Origin: Megachile rotundata
Taxonomy: Eukaryota > Arthropoda > Insecta > Hymenoptera > Megachilidae
Assembly: GCF_050947335.1 (NCBI RefSeq)
Contig: NC_134983.1
Span: 2,852,001-2,916,000 of the forward strand
Reading direction: 5' to 3'
Length of the DNA stretch: 64,000 nucleotides
Shown here: positions 47,500 to 58,679 of the stretch, piece after piece
Layout: every line of letters starts with the position of its first letter
Numbering within the stretch: position 1 is the stretch's first letter
Translations under genes and position numbers: made by a program
Notes under the pieces: generated by a model
Seen by the model: only the letters and a program-made list of their open reading frames with translations
Told to the model about the DNA's origin: nothing
Database searches by the model: none

Positions 47500-47690
47500 A
47501 TAAATTCCTCGTTTCCAGTGACCTCCTCGGTCACTTACGTAAGATGGTCGGCCCATCTTGAAAGTGACACAACCGTCTCTGGTGGCCACTGCCAGACAAG
47601 TTTCGCTTTCTCTTTCTGTTCATCTGTTCGCACAATTCACGTGGGTTCTCTCTCCCAAGTCTATGACAAACGTTTCACGGGATAGTAATG
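47500..47690. promoter_or_regulatory. CpG-rich block with two short hairpins
   Basis: GTGACCTCCTCGGTCAC and AAGATGGTCGGCCCATCTT are adjacent small inverted repeats. The second contains the CCATCTT core that Pho/YY1-type factors bind (family knowledge). Regulatory use is inference. Confidence 0.22.
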
Positions 47691-47693
47691 GGC

Positions 47694-47961
47694 CTAGAGA
47701 GAGTGTACCGAAAATAGGCAGCGACTAAATATACGTCGTGCACCGGTCGCAGCCGGAGTCGAAAGACAAATGGGGACTCGTCCGCTGTACCTGAACGTGC
47801 AAACTTTGCCACGCAAAAGTTCATTGCTTTCTGCCGTTGGATTCCGGGTCACGCGATCTTGTTCTGGCCCGTTCAAATTCACAACATTCTCACGCCTGAC
47901 CGAACCAAAACGAACCAATGAAGCTTCTACGTTCTGCAGCATTTGCTCCATTGCCCGTTAA
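47694..47961 (-). CDS. ATG-initiated 85-aa minus ORF with a 63-aa plus rival
   Basis: Minus: ATG at 47949-47951, MEQMLQNVEASLVRFGSVRR..., 85 codons to TAG (47694), balanced codons. Plus: ATG at 47770 (ACAAATGG, a good initiation context), MGTRPLYLNVQTLPRKSSLL..., to TAA 47961. The two overlap almost fully. At most one is likely real; the longer minus frame is slightly preferred. No family, signal peptide or splice sites seen. Confidence 0.25.
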
Positions 47962-48918
47962 ACGATCCTCGTTTTCCATCGGTTCAGATTCCACCGGTTA
48001 ATGAACATTTTGGGTCAAATGTAGCTTGGACGAATTGCGTAAAGGTCTCATATTGCGCTATTAATATTTCGATATTCGAATAGCATTTTCGTTCTTGGAC
48101 GAATGTTATACCTGTTTTTTTTAATTATTGCTTTACTATATAAGGTAAATGCTTTAGTAATTAGCAATTAAGAAAACAGTCAGAAAAAATGACGAATTAA
48201 TTGTAAAAAATTCAGACAAATGCAATTTCTTTTATAAAATTTATAAAATTTGACTTGTCAGATTAACTAAATACTTGTACAATTTCTACTTTCAGACAAA
48301 ATAATGAGAACATTTATAAAAAGAAAAATATTAAACTAATTAGAATTTGGAAATATTCATATGGTCTAATTAAACAATATTCATGGTATGTCCTTGTTAT
48401 TAATTACTACCGTTCCAAATATTAAGTACGTATTAATTTAATTAATTTCATAATGTAATTATCAAAAATTAATATGGTACATTTTGCCGAATGAGAAATA
48501 GTTTATATACAATACATTCATTTAATGAGTTACAATTTTTTTTTTCTCCTGAATCAATTTTGGCATATGAAACTTTCCGCTGATAACGTGTAACAGAGTG
48601 CCTGTTTCAGTCTTTTACTGCTGCACAAACATCTTCTTGTGTGTAATCTTATTCCTTTTTCTTCTCTTTCGACATTCCGAAGAGTTTATATGACTTATAA
48701 TTTACGAAAAATGATAAAAAATGTATAATAAAATAGAAACTCTTTGATTGTGGTTGAATGTTAATCATATGACCAAATCTTCAGTTAAAAATTAATATTT
48801 AATTTTAAATTTGATATTAAATTTAAGCTCAGAATTGCACTTTAAATTTCGGCTAGATAATCATTTAATTAATAATTATATTTTAACTTTCAGTTAAAAC
48901 ATATTCAATTATCAACTA

Positions 48919-49284
48919 TAAATTAATTGTTCAACTGTTTATGGGGTAAATGAAAATTTGGAAAGGTTACATAAGTGTTGTCAAAGGGAGATAGAATATT
49001 TAACTCCCTCAAAGAGGAACATTGATTTTTACCTCATTTTAAGAGGACATAACTATACATTGCCTTCATCCTTGACGAAAAAAATAAATAAGTTCTTTAA
49101 CTACATTGCGTCCCTGGTGTCTCCCACGGTATTCGAGGCGTTAACTGGTGATTTCTCAGCAAACTACACCATATTACTAACCAGAAAACTAGTTTTCCTG
49201 TTATTCACCTTCCAAGAGAAGCATACACACTTTGATATCTGTGGGCAGTTACTAAGAATCTACTTTATCAATAAATACTAAATT
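48919..49284 (+). CDS. 119-codon open frame without ATG, unknown
   Basis: Open from the TAA at 48919 to the TAA ending at 49281. Its reading includes LTPSKRNIDFYLILRGHNYT and SLVSPTVFEALTGDFSANYT. The length is unusual for such AT-rich DNA. There is no start codon and no good acceptor, so it would be an exon of undefined edges or a transposon/gene relic. Not recognised. Confidence 0.22.
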
Positions 49285-49479
49285 ACTGGCACCTTTCTAA
49301 ATGATTAACGCGACTAGTAACTACCATTTCATTAGTATTCAATTATTTGCAAGTTTAATCAGAGTCCCGGAAAATATATACACATACGTGTGTTGTTACC
49401 GGTTTCTTGCAGATGAAAAATATCCTTTGAATCCCCATATGTATAATTAATACCCAATAATAAGTGATACTTCTTGTAG

Positions 49480-50340
49480 CAATTAAAAGAACTAGAATTG
49501 AGTAATGAATAATCAACGATTCTTAACTAGCATAATTAAACCATTTTTGATACAAGCTAATCAAATTCTTCATAGTCGCTCACAGTTATCGACATTATTA
49601 ATTTACCGTTAATGTTCCATTCCATAATACTAATTAATGCTGGATAATTAAACTAAATGCAATACATTTAAACCGTTTATACTGCATAATGTCGATTAAT
49701 AAATCAATGCATTGTTAAAGCCTAATTAAATCAATTTAATAATATCATATTCCTAATTTATTCGTTCATTGATAATAGAGGTCGCGACACGTAATCATGA
49801 TTTTCAATTATTCACGCGGCAATAATTAATATTCCAGTTATCAAACTTCTGCTTATCAAGCATTTTAATTCTGCAAATGACAGTTCATAATTAATGTCTT
49901 TCGCGTTTGCTGGTGACATTAGTGTCGCCGGTTGATCGATACCACGATAAATAACCTGATTAGCAAGAAACTCTAATGAATCGCCATAAATAATTGCTGG
50001 AATTATCGTCACACACAACACTATGTATCAATTAGCGATTTATGCGAATGATAATTAAATCGTTTTATCTTCGCTAATCGGTTTTCGACAGTTTATCAGA
50101 ATCTTTCTTTTTCCGAATTACCTGGATGACAAAAACATTCGCTGAACTTAATCGTCTTTCAACGCAGGAAGCACCTGCATCAATCAGAACAGAAAACGCG
50201 AAAGACAACCGTTACAATCGTTTAATGCGAACGTTACGTCGGCATAATTAGTATGCTCGGATAGCACGTTTTTACAAAATTGCCATGATTAAGTTTACTG
50301 AAGCGGAAAGGTAAACTGCTCGTCACAGAATAGGATACTT
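49480..50340. promoter_or_regulatory. Homeodomain-core-rich block, possible enhancer
   Basis: Very dense in TAAT/ATTA cores, many as TAATTA or ATTAAT, mixed with TGATTAAT- and ATAAATAATTG-like words and unique complex sequence (CATTAGTGTCGCCGGTTGATCG). Frames are short. Dense homeodomain cores in non-repetitive sequence are typical of insect developmental enhancers (established knowledge). The AT-rich background inflates the count, so this remains inference. Confidence 0.3.
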
Positions 50341-50609
50341 AATGAAAGGAAAACATAACAAGAATAATCATGACGAAAATGTGACCGGATAAGAAATGAA
50401 CATTAAAACGAAAAAAAGGGTTGCCTAGTAAGAGGAAGTATATCTGGCCAAATAACAGATACTCTGTCCATAAATTATAGTCACGATTAATACAGTTCTG
50501 TCATTTTTTTCTTTTACAAAATAAGTGAGACACATTTCGTCAGAATTAGTACGTTGAAATATGCTCTGAAAAGTGTTTACATCTTTTTTACGCGTTTAGA
50601 TGAAGCTCT

Positions 50610-51060
50610 TTACAGGAATTTCAGGAATTGGGATTTAAGAATTAAGGAAATATATGATTAAAAAACATGAACGTTTAGAAACGTAGGGATTTGGAAATTA
50701 GGCGATTTGAAAATTTCGAATACTTCTGCATTCAATATGTGAAAACGTAAAAATTATGAAATTTAAGAATAGGAAGGTTATTGATTTCACGACTTGGAAT
50801 TTGGAAACTTGGAAATCTAGCAAATTTGTGAACGTAAAACATAAAAACGTAACAATTTGGAAATTTAAAGATTTAAAAATTATTTGAATTCAGGAATTTC
50901 GACCTTAGAAAATTTGAAAATTTGCAGATTTCAAAACGCGGAAGTGTATTTCGATATTTAGAAGGCTTCGAAAATTTAAGTTTTTAAAGATTTAGAAAGT
51001 TGGTAATTCAAAAATTTGGAAAGTGAAGAATTTTGAAACAAGGAAGTGATGTGTTGAATT
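50610..51060 (+). repeat. Degenerate octamer-type array, plus
   Basis: GGAATTTCAGGAATTGG, GGAAATTAGGCGATTTG and GGAATTTGGAAACTTGG words. Confidence 0.7.
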
Positions 51061-51861
51061 TAAATTCTGAGAAACAAAAAACTAAAAAAATGAAATCGAA
51101 ACAAGACCTGCTACCTGTAAGTATGTGTTGCGATAATATTTCGCGATCACCGGACTGCCATCGTTTCAAAAATTAGTGGAAAGGTATTGATTTATGTTTC
51201 TTGTACGAAAACAATTGTATGTTCACAACTGTGTTCATTTATAATCTACATTTCATATTATAGTTACATCATGGCGCCTTAATTATAATTTTATATGTAA
51301 TTAATAGATTTCGCTTTTCTATTACTTTTAAAATATTTGTGAGAATTTCTAATTTTGTCTTACAACATTATTTTCATTAGTTTCCGCAAAAATTGTTTCT
51401 GCAGTATTACGTTATATCACCGTTTATTAACAGGCAAATGCATTATAAAATTATAACCATAATACTATTTATCTTCCACAAATTTTGTAACTGCTTTATT
51501 TAAAAAATTAAGCAGCCTTCTTCCCGTATAAAGTTTTGTTATACCACTAATTTAATTTTTATAAAATGTTTGAATAATTTCATATAAACCTGAAAAGAGC
51601 CGGAAAAAATAAACTTCTTAGGTTATGTAACCTAAACCTAAACTTGCTTAAACAAGTAATGTTATTTGTTTTATTTGTTTTTGCACAACTTGTTTTTGGA
51701 GATTGAATAGCAAGAATATTAAATTAAGCACATTTTAAGTATTTATTACTCCAATCAATATCAATTCATAGGAGAAAAATGTTTTGCCCATTATGAAATG
51801 GTTTCTGCAGGACAAATAGTGTTTTAACCAATACGGCTATTAGTACCGTAATTCTGCGTTT

Positions 51862-52086
51862 TTATTCATATTGTCCTATGAATTCACACATGAAATATCC
51901 CCTTATCTGTACATAAGTAAAAATTTTAAGCGTATATACTAGGTTTGTTTGATTGAGGTCTTCCGCGACTAACCTAACAATGTTGAGCGAGCGAGTAAAT
52001 TTCACGCTAAAGCAAAAATAGTCAACCGTGTCATCCGCATTCTTCATTAGCTGCAAATTTTGATGAGAATTGGTTGAGTGGTGCAA
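51862..52086 (-). CDS. Minus open frame with exon-like core, unknown
   Basis: Frame reads QNLQLMKNADDTVDYFCFSV... and ends YFMCEFIGQYE. The acceptor AAATTTGCAG (about 52051) and donor GTTAG|GTTAGT (about 51979) bracket a 26-codon exon-like core (LMKNADDTVDYFCFSVKFTR...). Codons are balanced. It overlaps a 13-bp inverted repeat pair (51983-52158). Not recognised; it could be a small exon or part of a relic element. Confidence 0.22.
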   Translation of the reverse strand: MHHSTNSHQNLQLMKNADDTVDYFCFSVKFTRSLNIVRLVAEDLNQTNLVYTLKIFTYVQIRGYFMCEFIGQYE

Positions 52087-52158
52087 AAGAAAAACGCGAA
52101 CAAAAAAGTTGCAAAGTCAAGTATAAGAGCTTCACTCGCCTTCGGCTCGCTCGCTCAA
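51983..52158. repeat. 13-bp inverted repeats 150 bp apart
   Basis: TTGAGCGAGCGAG at 51983-51995 and its exact reverse complement at 52146-52158. CpG-containing arms in AT-rich DNA stand out. The spacing suits a small MITE, but no target duplication is visible. Confidence 0.5.
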
Positions 52159-52159
52159 T

Positions 52160-53410
52160 GACACATGCTCCGAAGGAAAAGCAGGTTATTTAGTTTGACT
52201 TTATCTATAAAATGTTTCGTTATTCGATTAGCTGATTTCTAACATAACGTTTTTGTCGACACTGCATATTTAAATATGTAAATTTTCTTGATGCGTTAAA
52301 AGAGCTGTAATTTGCTTTTTAACAATTTAAGGGCATTTAGAATAAAACAGTGTATGATTTAAATAATAGTACCAATCATTGTACAATGCAAATTTCTACG
52401 TTATATTATTTCTCTCTTGCTATAATATATAATTTCACATATACATGTATGTATATGTATAAAACGTTTTTAGTATTTCATTCCATCAAGCATTTTGAAA
52501 GACTAGGGTATTTTTTCATCGAAACGTTTCACCAGCAATAACATGTTTTATTATAACAGGCTTTGATTGCATTACTCCAAATATATAACGTTTTAACAGC
52601 CTTGTAAAAGTTCATTTTCACTCAAGCAAATAAAACGTTTTGTAATTAAACACCTCAGTTTTTTAAATAGGAAAAAGTGCACTATTAACGTTTTACTTTT
52701 AAGCACTATATAAAAAAAAACTGAAGTATTCTACATTAAAGTGCTTCAATTAAGCACTTAACACATTATAAAACACCTAAATTTTCTATGAAAAGGTAAG
52801 TAGGATAAAGGTATCAGTAGTTGATCTGCTTTAAAATAAGGTTTGCATAACTTGTGCACTTGTAAACTTCACGACATCTATTACATGAGAAATGAAGTAT
52901 GCTTACTAGTAATGAAATCTAAATTCATTACTGTAAGAAATATGCTGTTATATTTCTATTTCCATATCGTCTTTTTTAAGAATAGTTCTACGGTTAAGGT
53001 GAAGAAGTTCATACATAGTAGTCAGCTGCTGACAAACAGAGGATGAATTACTAATTCTTTAATTTCGATGAATGGTTAACTTCTGAAGCATTTACCAAAT
53101 TTTTAAATATATTTGTCAAATTTGTGCAACTTAATTATTTTTAAAAAGTGGTCTTGTTATATGATCTCTTGGAAAAATGTTTCCAAATATCGTATCTCGC
53201 TGTTTGATGATAGAGCAGGCGGTTGCCATTATTCGTGTGTATGATTTCTTTTAACTGGTCAACTACTGGTGCTATTACCTTAATTTTTTTGAAAACTCAA
53301 AAAGAAAATCACTAGAAAAGTTCTTTCATAAACGCGTATCAAGAATTGATGATACCTGAATCATATGCAAACGTAATTTATGCCTTAAGCGATATATAAC
53401 CTGTTATGTA
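52160..53410. other. AT-rich DNA, nothing assigned
   Basis: Around 52660-52790 the word AAGCACTT/AAGTGC recurs several times in both orientations. No exon-like block is convincing. Confidence 0.4.
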
Positions 53411-53717
53411 ATGATTCTAAATTTTTGCAGCATGCATTATCTGAATTCCAAATACCATATTAGCATCCGAGTTCCCTTTCAAACGACTAAATCTCAATAA
53501 CCGTCGAAGGTACGTGCAATAAGTAGCCCCTAAAATAAACCAGTTCAATCTAAAAATAAGAACCGTACGAATCGTCTGGGATTTCGCGTAATTTATTCGT
53601 GTCACGACGATCGCCAAGCTGACGAAGACATCGTGTATCGGCTTCGACGAATTCGTGAATCGAATTTTTGCACCTGTCCCTGCCCGACACGGTCACGTTT
53701 CACAAGTCACGCGAGCT

Positions 53718-53909
53718 TTATGCACGGCCCACTTTTATAATCAATAGATTGACGCGACCGATTATACACTCGAAATAAATTAAATTCTGTCGACACTTGG
53801 GATGACGAGTGTATGGCGCGTTAATAAAATTGGAGCCTCCATCCGGACAGAAAGGTGACGAATCATGGGAACTAACCGGTAGGAAATATCGAGATCGTTC
53901 GAGGACCAT
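53718..53909 (-). CDS. ATG-initiated 63-aa ORF, unknown
   Basis: MVLERSRYFLPVSSHDSSPF... to TAA, with ACAAATGG initiation context and balanced codons in a CpG-richer block. A second minus frame (53617-53417) lies downstream. No splice or family support. Confidence 0.2.
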   Translation of the reverse strand: MVLERSRYFLPVSSHDSSPFCPDGGSNFINAPYTRHPKCRQNLIYFECIIGRVNLLIIKVGRA

Positions 53910-53929
53910 TTGTAAATGCCCGAACTTGG

Positions 53930-54255
53930 AAGTATAGTAGTTTGATCATTAATAAATTTTGAAAACTACAGAATTTAAAGAGTGAGCAATTTGAATTTTT
54001 GAGAATGTGGAAATGTAGGAACTCAGGAATTTAAGAATTTACAGATTTAGAAGGTCGAAGATTTGGAAACTTGAAATTTTGGAATTTAATAATTTAGGAA
54101 TTTAGGAATTTAGGAATTTAGGAATTTAGGAATTTAGGAATGTAGGAATTTAGGAATTTAGGAATTTTTTAATTTTGGAACTAAGATACGAAAAAATATA
54201 AAAATCTGAGTATTTTAAACTTTTAGAAAAACAGATTTTCAGAATTAAAAAAATT
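53930..54255 (+). repeat. Octamer array, plus, with the purest AATTTAGG run
   Basis: About 54086-54165 is nearly perfect (AATTTAGG)n, about ten copies with single-base changes. It is flanked by degenerate versions of the same unit. Confidence 0.85.
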
Positions 54256-54284
54256 TAAGGATTTAAAAATATTAATGCTGCAGA

Positions 54285-54600
54285 TCGATTTCCAAATTAA
54301 GAAACTTCTAAAAATTTCCAATCTCCTAAGTTTCTACATTTGAAAATTCCCAATCTCTACGTGTACAATTCTCAAATTCTTATAATTTCAAATTTTCAAT
54401 TCTCTTGTACTTTTCTAAATTTCCAGATATCCATTCTGTAACATACAAATTTCCAAATCTTGCAATTCCAAAATTCAGAAATTTTCAAATATCCTATTTA
54501 TCAAATTTCAAATTTCAAATTAGAAGTCTTAAATTCATGAACGATTAAATCATCAAATTCGAGATTCCCGAATTCCTATAAATTTCCGAACTCGTAATTG
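54285..54600 (-). repeat. Octamer array in the opposite polarity, head-to-head
   Basis: Immediately follows the plus array with only about 30 bases between. The plus strand now shows CAAATTTCCAAATC and AATTCCCAATCTC words. The two arrays form a large imperfect inverted repeat. Confidence 0.75.
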
Positions 54601-55149
54601 TTTATAAAATTAATATTTTGGTATTGTTAATGAATATTGAGAACTTCGAAATTGATCTCTATTAGAAAGTCAATAATGCGTTACTCGCACACTTCATCCA
54701 CACATAAAAATAGAATCAAATTACAAACTGGAACACCATGTTTCTCTTTTTTACACTTGTTTTCATGCACTGCCGAGCACGATAGCTTTTCTGGGGGGAA
54801 ATGACTGTAGTCTGGAGAAGGAGACCATGCTACTCAGCTTACAATCAGCATTCAAAGTTATTGCTTATTATGTTCAGTTTACACGAGCTAAATGTTTGGT
54901 TTTAGTATTCATTCTCAGAACGATTTGGTTAGTTCAGTATAAATGAAACAGGTGAATGATTTATGGTTACGCATAACCGTTAGAAAACATATTAGCATGT
55001 TGACTACCATAGCTATTACCGATGACCAACACGTTCTTACTTACATGACAACCATAATGTAATGAAATAATTAGGAAAAGAAATGGAAAGAAGAGGTCGG
55101 ACATTGCTGGTATATTCACAGTATGTGTTTTAATTTCCATATTTAAACC

Positions 55150-55400
55150 TTTTTTAATTCTCAAATTCCTATATTTCTGTCTTCAGATCACTAAATCTCC
55201 AAATTTCTAAATCTCTAAATCTCTAAATTTTCAAATCTTCAAATTCCTAAATTTTCAAAAATCCAAATCTTCGAATTTTTAAATCTCCAAATTCCTAAAC
55301 TGCCAAATCCCCATATTTTCAAATCATCAAGTCCCAAAATCTTCCAACCCATATATCTACTCTCAATATTCCTAGATCCTCAAATCCTTCTATGAAATTT
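55150..55400 (-). repeat. Octamer array, purine strand minus
   Basis: CTCCAAATTTCTAAATC, TCTCTAAATCTCTAAAT and CAAATCTTCAAATTCC words, with a local near-perfect TCTAAATC run around 55202-55226. Confidence 0.75.
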
Positions 55401-55562
55401 CCCGCTGTGCGGTGATTGAAATAAGTTCCATTCATATCTTAGAAATATATGTATAATGACACGATTAAAACAATTATTTTGAAAGTTCTCAAAAAATGTA
55501 ACGAGTGTAATTGAAATGTGTTTTCCCTATTTCGAAAAAATATGAATACACTTGTATAACAG

Positions 55563-55700
55563 GTGGTCTAGTTGTTGATCTTAACAATTTTTACGTAGAT
55601 TCCTACTTTCACCGCATAGATTTTAGAAAAGTAAAGTTCTTTTCCGGAACGGTGAGCTGCGCCGGAAGAGACAATGGCAGTCAGCTAACGGCTGGCTCAG
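55563..55700 (+). CDS. Candidate internal exon with tandem 5' splice sites
   Basis: After TTGTATAACAG, the frame (phase 1 in) reads GLVVDLNNFYVDSYFHRIDF and RKVKFFSGTVSCAGRDNGSQ, then LTAGS, and ends at CTCAG|GTGAGG (phase 1 out). A second strong donor, TGTAG|GTGAGT, lies 12 bases on (55712/55713) and would add four residues in frame. An earlier ACG|GTGAGC is at about 55650. Paired consensus donors in the same phase support a real 5' splice region. No partner exon or family identified. Confidence 0.33.
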
Positions 55701-55714
55701 GTGAGGATGTAGGT

Positions 55715-56240
55715 GAGTCTAACAAATGTCACGTCACACGTTCAAGAGTCTGGAAGGATGGTCCATGGCGAGGAGCAGACCAGGCTATCCCGTGGATTCC
55801 GATAATTCATGGCGCTATGAATAATGTATGGCCGAGCCGCACGAATTCATGAAGCACCGACGTCGAGACGGCACAGTCGCCGACTTATATCCCATGCCAA
55901 CTTTCCATGGGCCGAAACAATAGAGAGCACCTATATCTCGACCGCGATGCGGACCATCCCGAGGACCATTTGAAAGTCTAGCAGGCGTCCTTTAACAAAG
56001 TGCAGCCTGGTTAAACAGAGTAATCCAATTAGCGTGCCGCTTTCGCGTGTCACTCACTCCAAATCTCGTTATACAAATGAGGAAATAAAATTTCAAATCC
56101 GTGCCGCCGGTTGGTATCGTGTCTTTTTGGAACTGGAACATGTGGAGGCGATGTCCTTTTTTGGGAGAAATTTCACTTTCGATGAAGGTTAGTTAGCCTG
56201 GAGGAATCGATGGGAGTGTCTCCCATGATATGCAGTTAGG
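55715..56240. promoter_or_regulatory. CpG-rich island
   Basis: Dense CpG with a minus-strand GGGATATAAGTCGG TATA-like box at about 55880-55893 (read on minus). The plus frame stays open to 55852. It may be exon, promoter or both; direction not settled. Confidence 0.22.
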
Positions 56241-56249
56241 TGCTCACAT

Positions 56250-58440
56250 AAAGAAGATATGGCATTCAATTTTGAAACTTATGTATTTAGGAAATCGAAA
56301 GTAAGGAGTAAGATTTGGAAGTTTGGTGTTTTGAAAATATGGAATTTAGCTGTTATGATATTAATTATAGTATTAAGAAATTAATTCAATAAATTTATGA
56401 ATACAACAAACTGTCGCAAACGAATCAAGATTATAATTTAGTACATCTCTACTACATCCGTAGATTCGATTTTCGATTGTTTACTGCATCTGTCATAAAT
56501 TATGTTTATCAGCGACAAATTCGTGTTAACAAAAATAAAAAAATGTATTAAATACTAAAAAAAAACAGATACATAATAGTTTAAAATCCCAAACTGGATT
56601 TAAGTGTCAACAAACCGATATTTGGTAGCAGCGATTAGGATTCGTTACATGGACATTTCTGGAGAATCATTACTTATTATTATGTAATTAAGAAACTAAT
56701 ATTCATTTTTTTTAAACTGTTATATTACATATACAATGTTATTTCCATACAAAATATTTGAATAATCTAGCTTAGAATGAAAGATACTAATTTTGGTCAT
56801 GATTTCGGCTAAATTCGTCTGTGTGTCCGAGCGAAGGACGCCATGAAATTTGGTTCATTAACACTTTCGCTACCGAGCGTCGCACATGTGTGACGTCGTA
56901 ACAGCTATTCAAGGCCTAGCAACACGTATCTTTGACACTGAGTAGTATATTTTTGTAGTATGCACCTACATACGCATGTGACAGTAGCAATTCGTTTAAG
57001 GCGACAATTTCCTTAAATGGATGTAGGGTCATTAAACACGTTAAATGACTGCGGTATTTCATTAGTTCTTATGTTACCTTGGTGAAACCTTTATAACCCT
57101 CGTTTTCACGACCCTGTTCGTTATAATTGACTTTGTAGAATTGATCAGCTGATTAATCAACGAAATTTTTGATGAATATTGAATATAGATGCACGATCAG
57201 CTTCTTACATCGTTGCTTGTACACACACGACCAGCTTTGATGCTTTATTTGCAATGTTTTATTTGGAGAATAACACGATTTAATTAAGTTGGTTTAACAG
57301 AGTAATACACAGATTGATGTGCTAGGTATAAATCGGGCAAGTCATTCCTCCTTCATGATAGTAATTAGATAAAAATGTTGCAGCAAAAAGATGAGCGGTT
57401 TAAAGAAGATTGTAATCGTTCGGTATGACCAATAGTATTATCTGCATTTTATTGCTGCAAAATTCTTTACTATGGAATATATTAATCTGTTAAATGGATA
57501 TATTGCATCGTGAATATTAATAGTAATGTTAAAGTTGATTACAGTGATTTTGTAGAAGCAGAAATCATGGTGGGTAATTTATACAATCGGCAAAAATGTT
57601 TATATCAATTAAAGTAATTGTAACAAGGTCAGGTGGTAACTGGATGATAAATTCATAATTTATAATACTTGATAATTTATATAATTTGAAAAGATGTTTG
57701 TATTCCGCAAATGTTAGACATATCATTTACGTATTACGTACCTTTGAAGTACGTCATTTGCAGTTGGCAACTAGCCATTTAATATTGCAAATGTTCATAA
57801 AGGATTAATGTAGATATTTTCATTAAACTTCGAGCTTCAAATTGATACCTCATACGGGCCATTTCATGAGAATTTTATGTTATTATATTTCATTGAATCT
57901 TCTATGTTCCATAATTAATCACAATTTATAACTGTCAACTAATCATTTTATACAACACATGATATAATAATAACTTTACATGATCGTTTTTACAAAACTT
58001 TAAGTTTTAAATTGATGTGGTGTGAGTGTCATTTTGTAACTCATTTATGTTATCAAACTATGTCTTTAATATTCAAATTGTTAGCAATAACTGGCATTCA
58101 GTTATATCACATAATGTTAATAAACAGTTATTTTCATAAAACACTGAGTTTTAAATTGATATAACATAAGTGCCATTTTTGCAACATTAGTATGTTGTCA
58201 CATTTAATCAAACTTTCTATATGTATTTCGAAATTAGGTATTCGTTGCAACAACTTGACGTATGTATAAGTACACATATAACAATTATATTGACAATTTT
58301 CTCAGTGAGCGCAAAATTATATTTTAAAAAATGATTGTCATTATTACCTTATCAGAATCAACGTACTCGGCTCGCACCTGAGATGGCAACGTTGTAAAAT
58401 TTCACTGGTAATTGCATCGAGGACTTAATCCCTTGCCAGT
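56250..58440. other. AT-rich DNA, nothing firm
   Basis: GTCGCACATGTGTGAC at about 56879-56894 is a near-palindrome inside a TTAACACTTTCGCTACC context of the kind seen at repeat ends here. A small AGTTTTAAATTGATRT motif recurs near 58004 and 58147. No exon-like block. Confidence 0.35.
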
Positions 58441-58497
58441 TATTGTAATTACTTGCAATTACAAGTAGTAATTACGTCGGAGAAAAAAAGTACGTGC

Positions 58498-58659
58498 ATG
58501 TTGCATGTTTATCATACTTGCCATCGCGTTATGCTTTTCAGTCGCTCGTTGGCTGTGTTCCTGTCATGTTTTTGCAACTTAATTGCGTTCAACAATAGTT
58601 GTTATACATTGTGGTTAGCGACGACAGTTTACCACCGAAGGAAACTGCGATGCATATAA
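58498..58659 (+). CDS. Short Cys-containing hydrophobic ORF, weak
   Basis: ATG at 58498 reads MLHVYHTCHRVMLFSRSLAV..., then a hydrophobic Cys-bearing part (FLSCFCNLIAFNNSCYTLWL) and a basic end. An internal ATG would give a signal-peptide-like start. No further support. Confidence 0.15.
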   Translation: MLHVYHTCHRVMLFSRSLAVFLSCFCNLIAFNNSCYTLWLATTVYHRRKLRCI

Positions 58660-58679
58660 TAGTTTACCAAAATGGTCTT

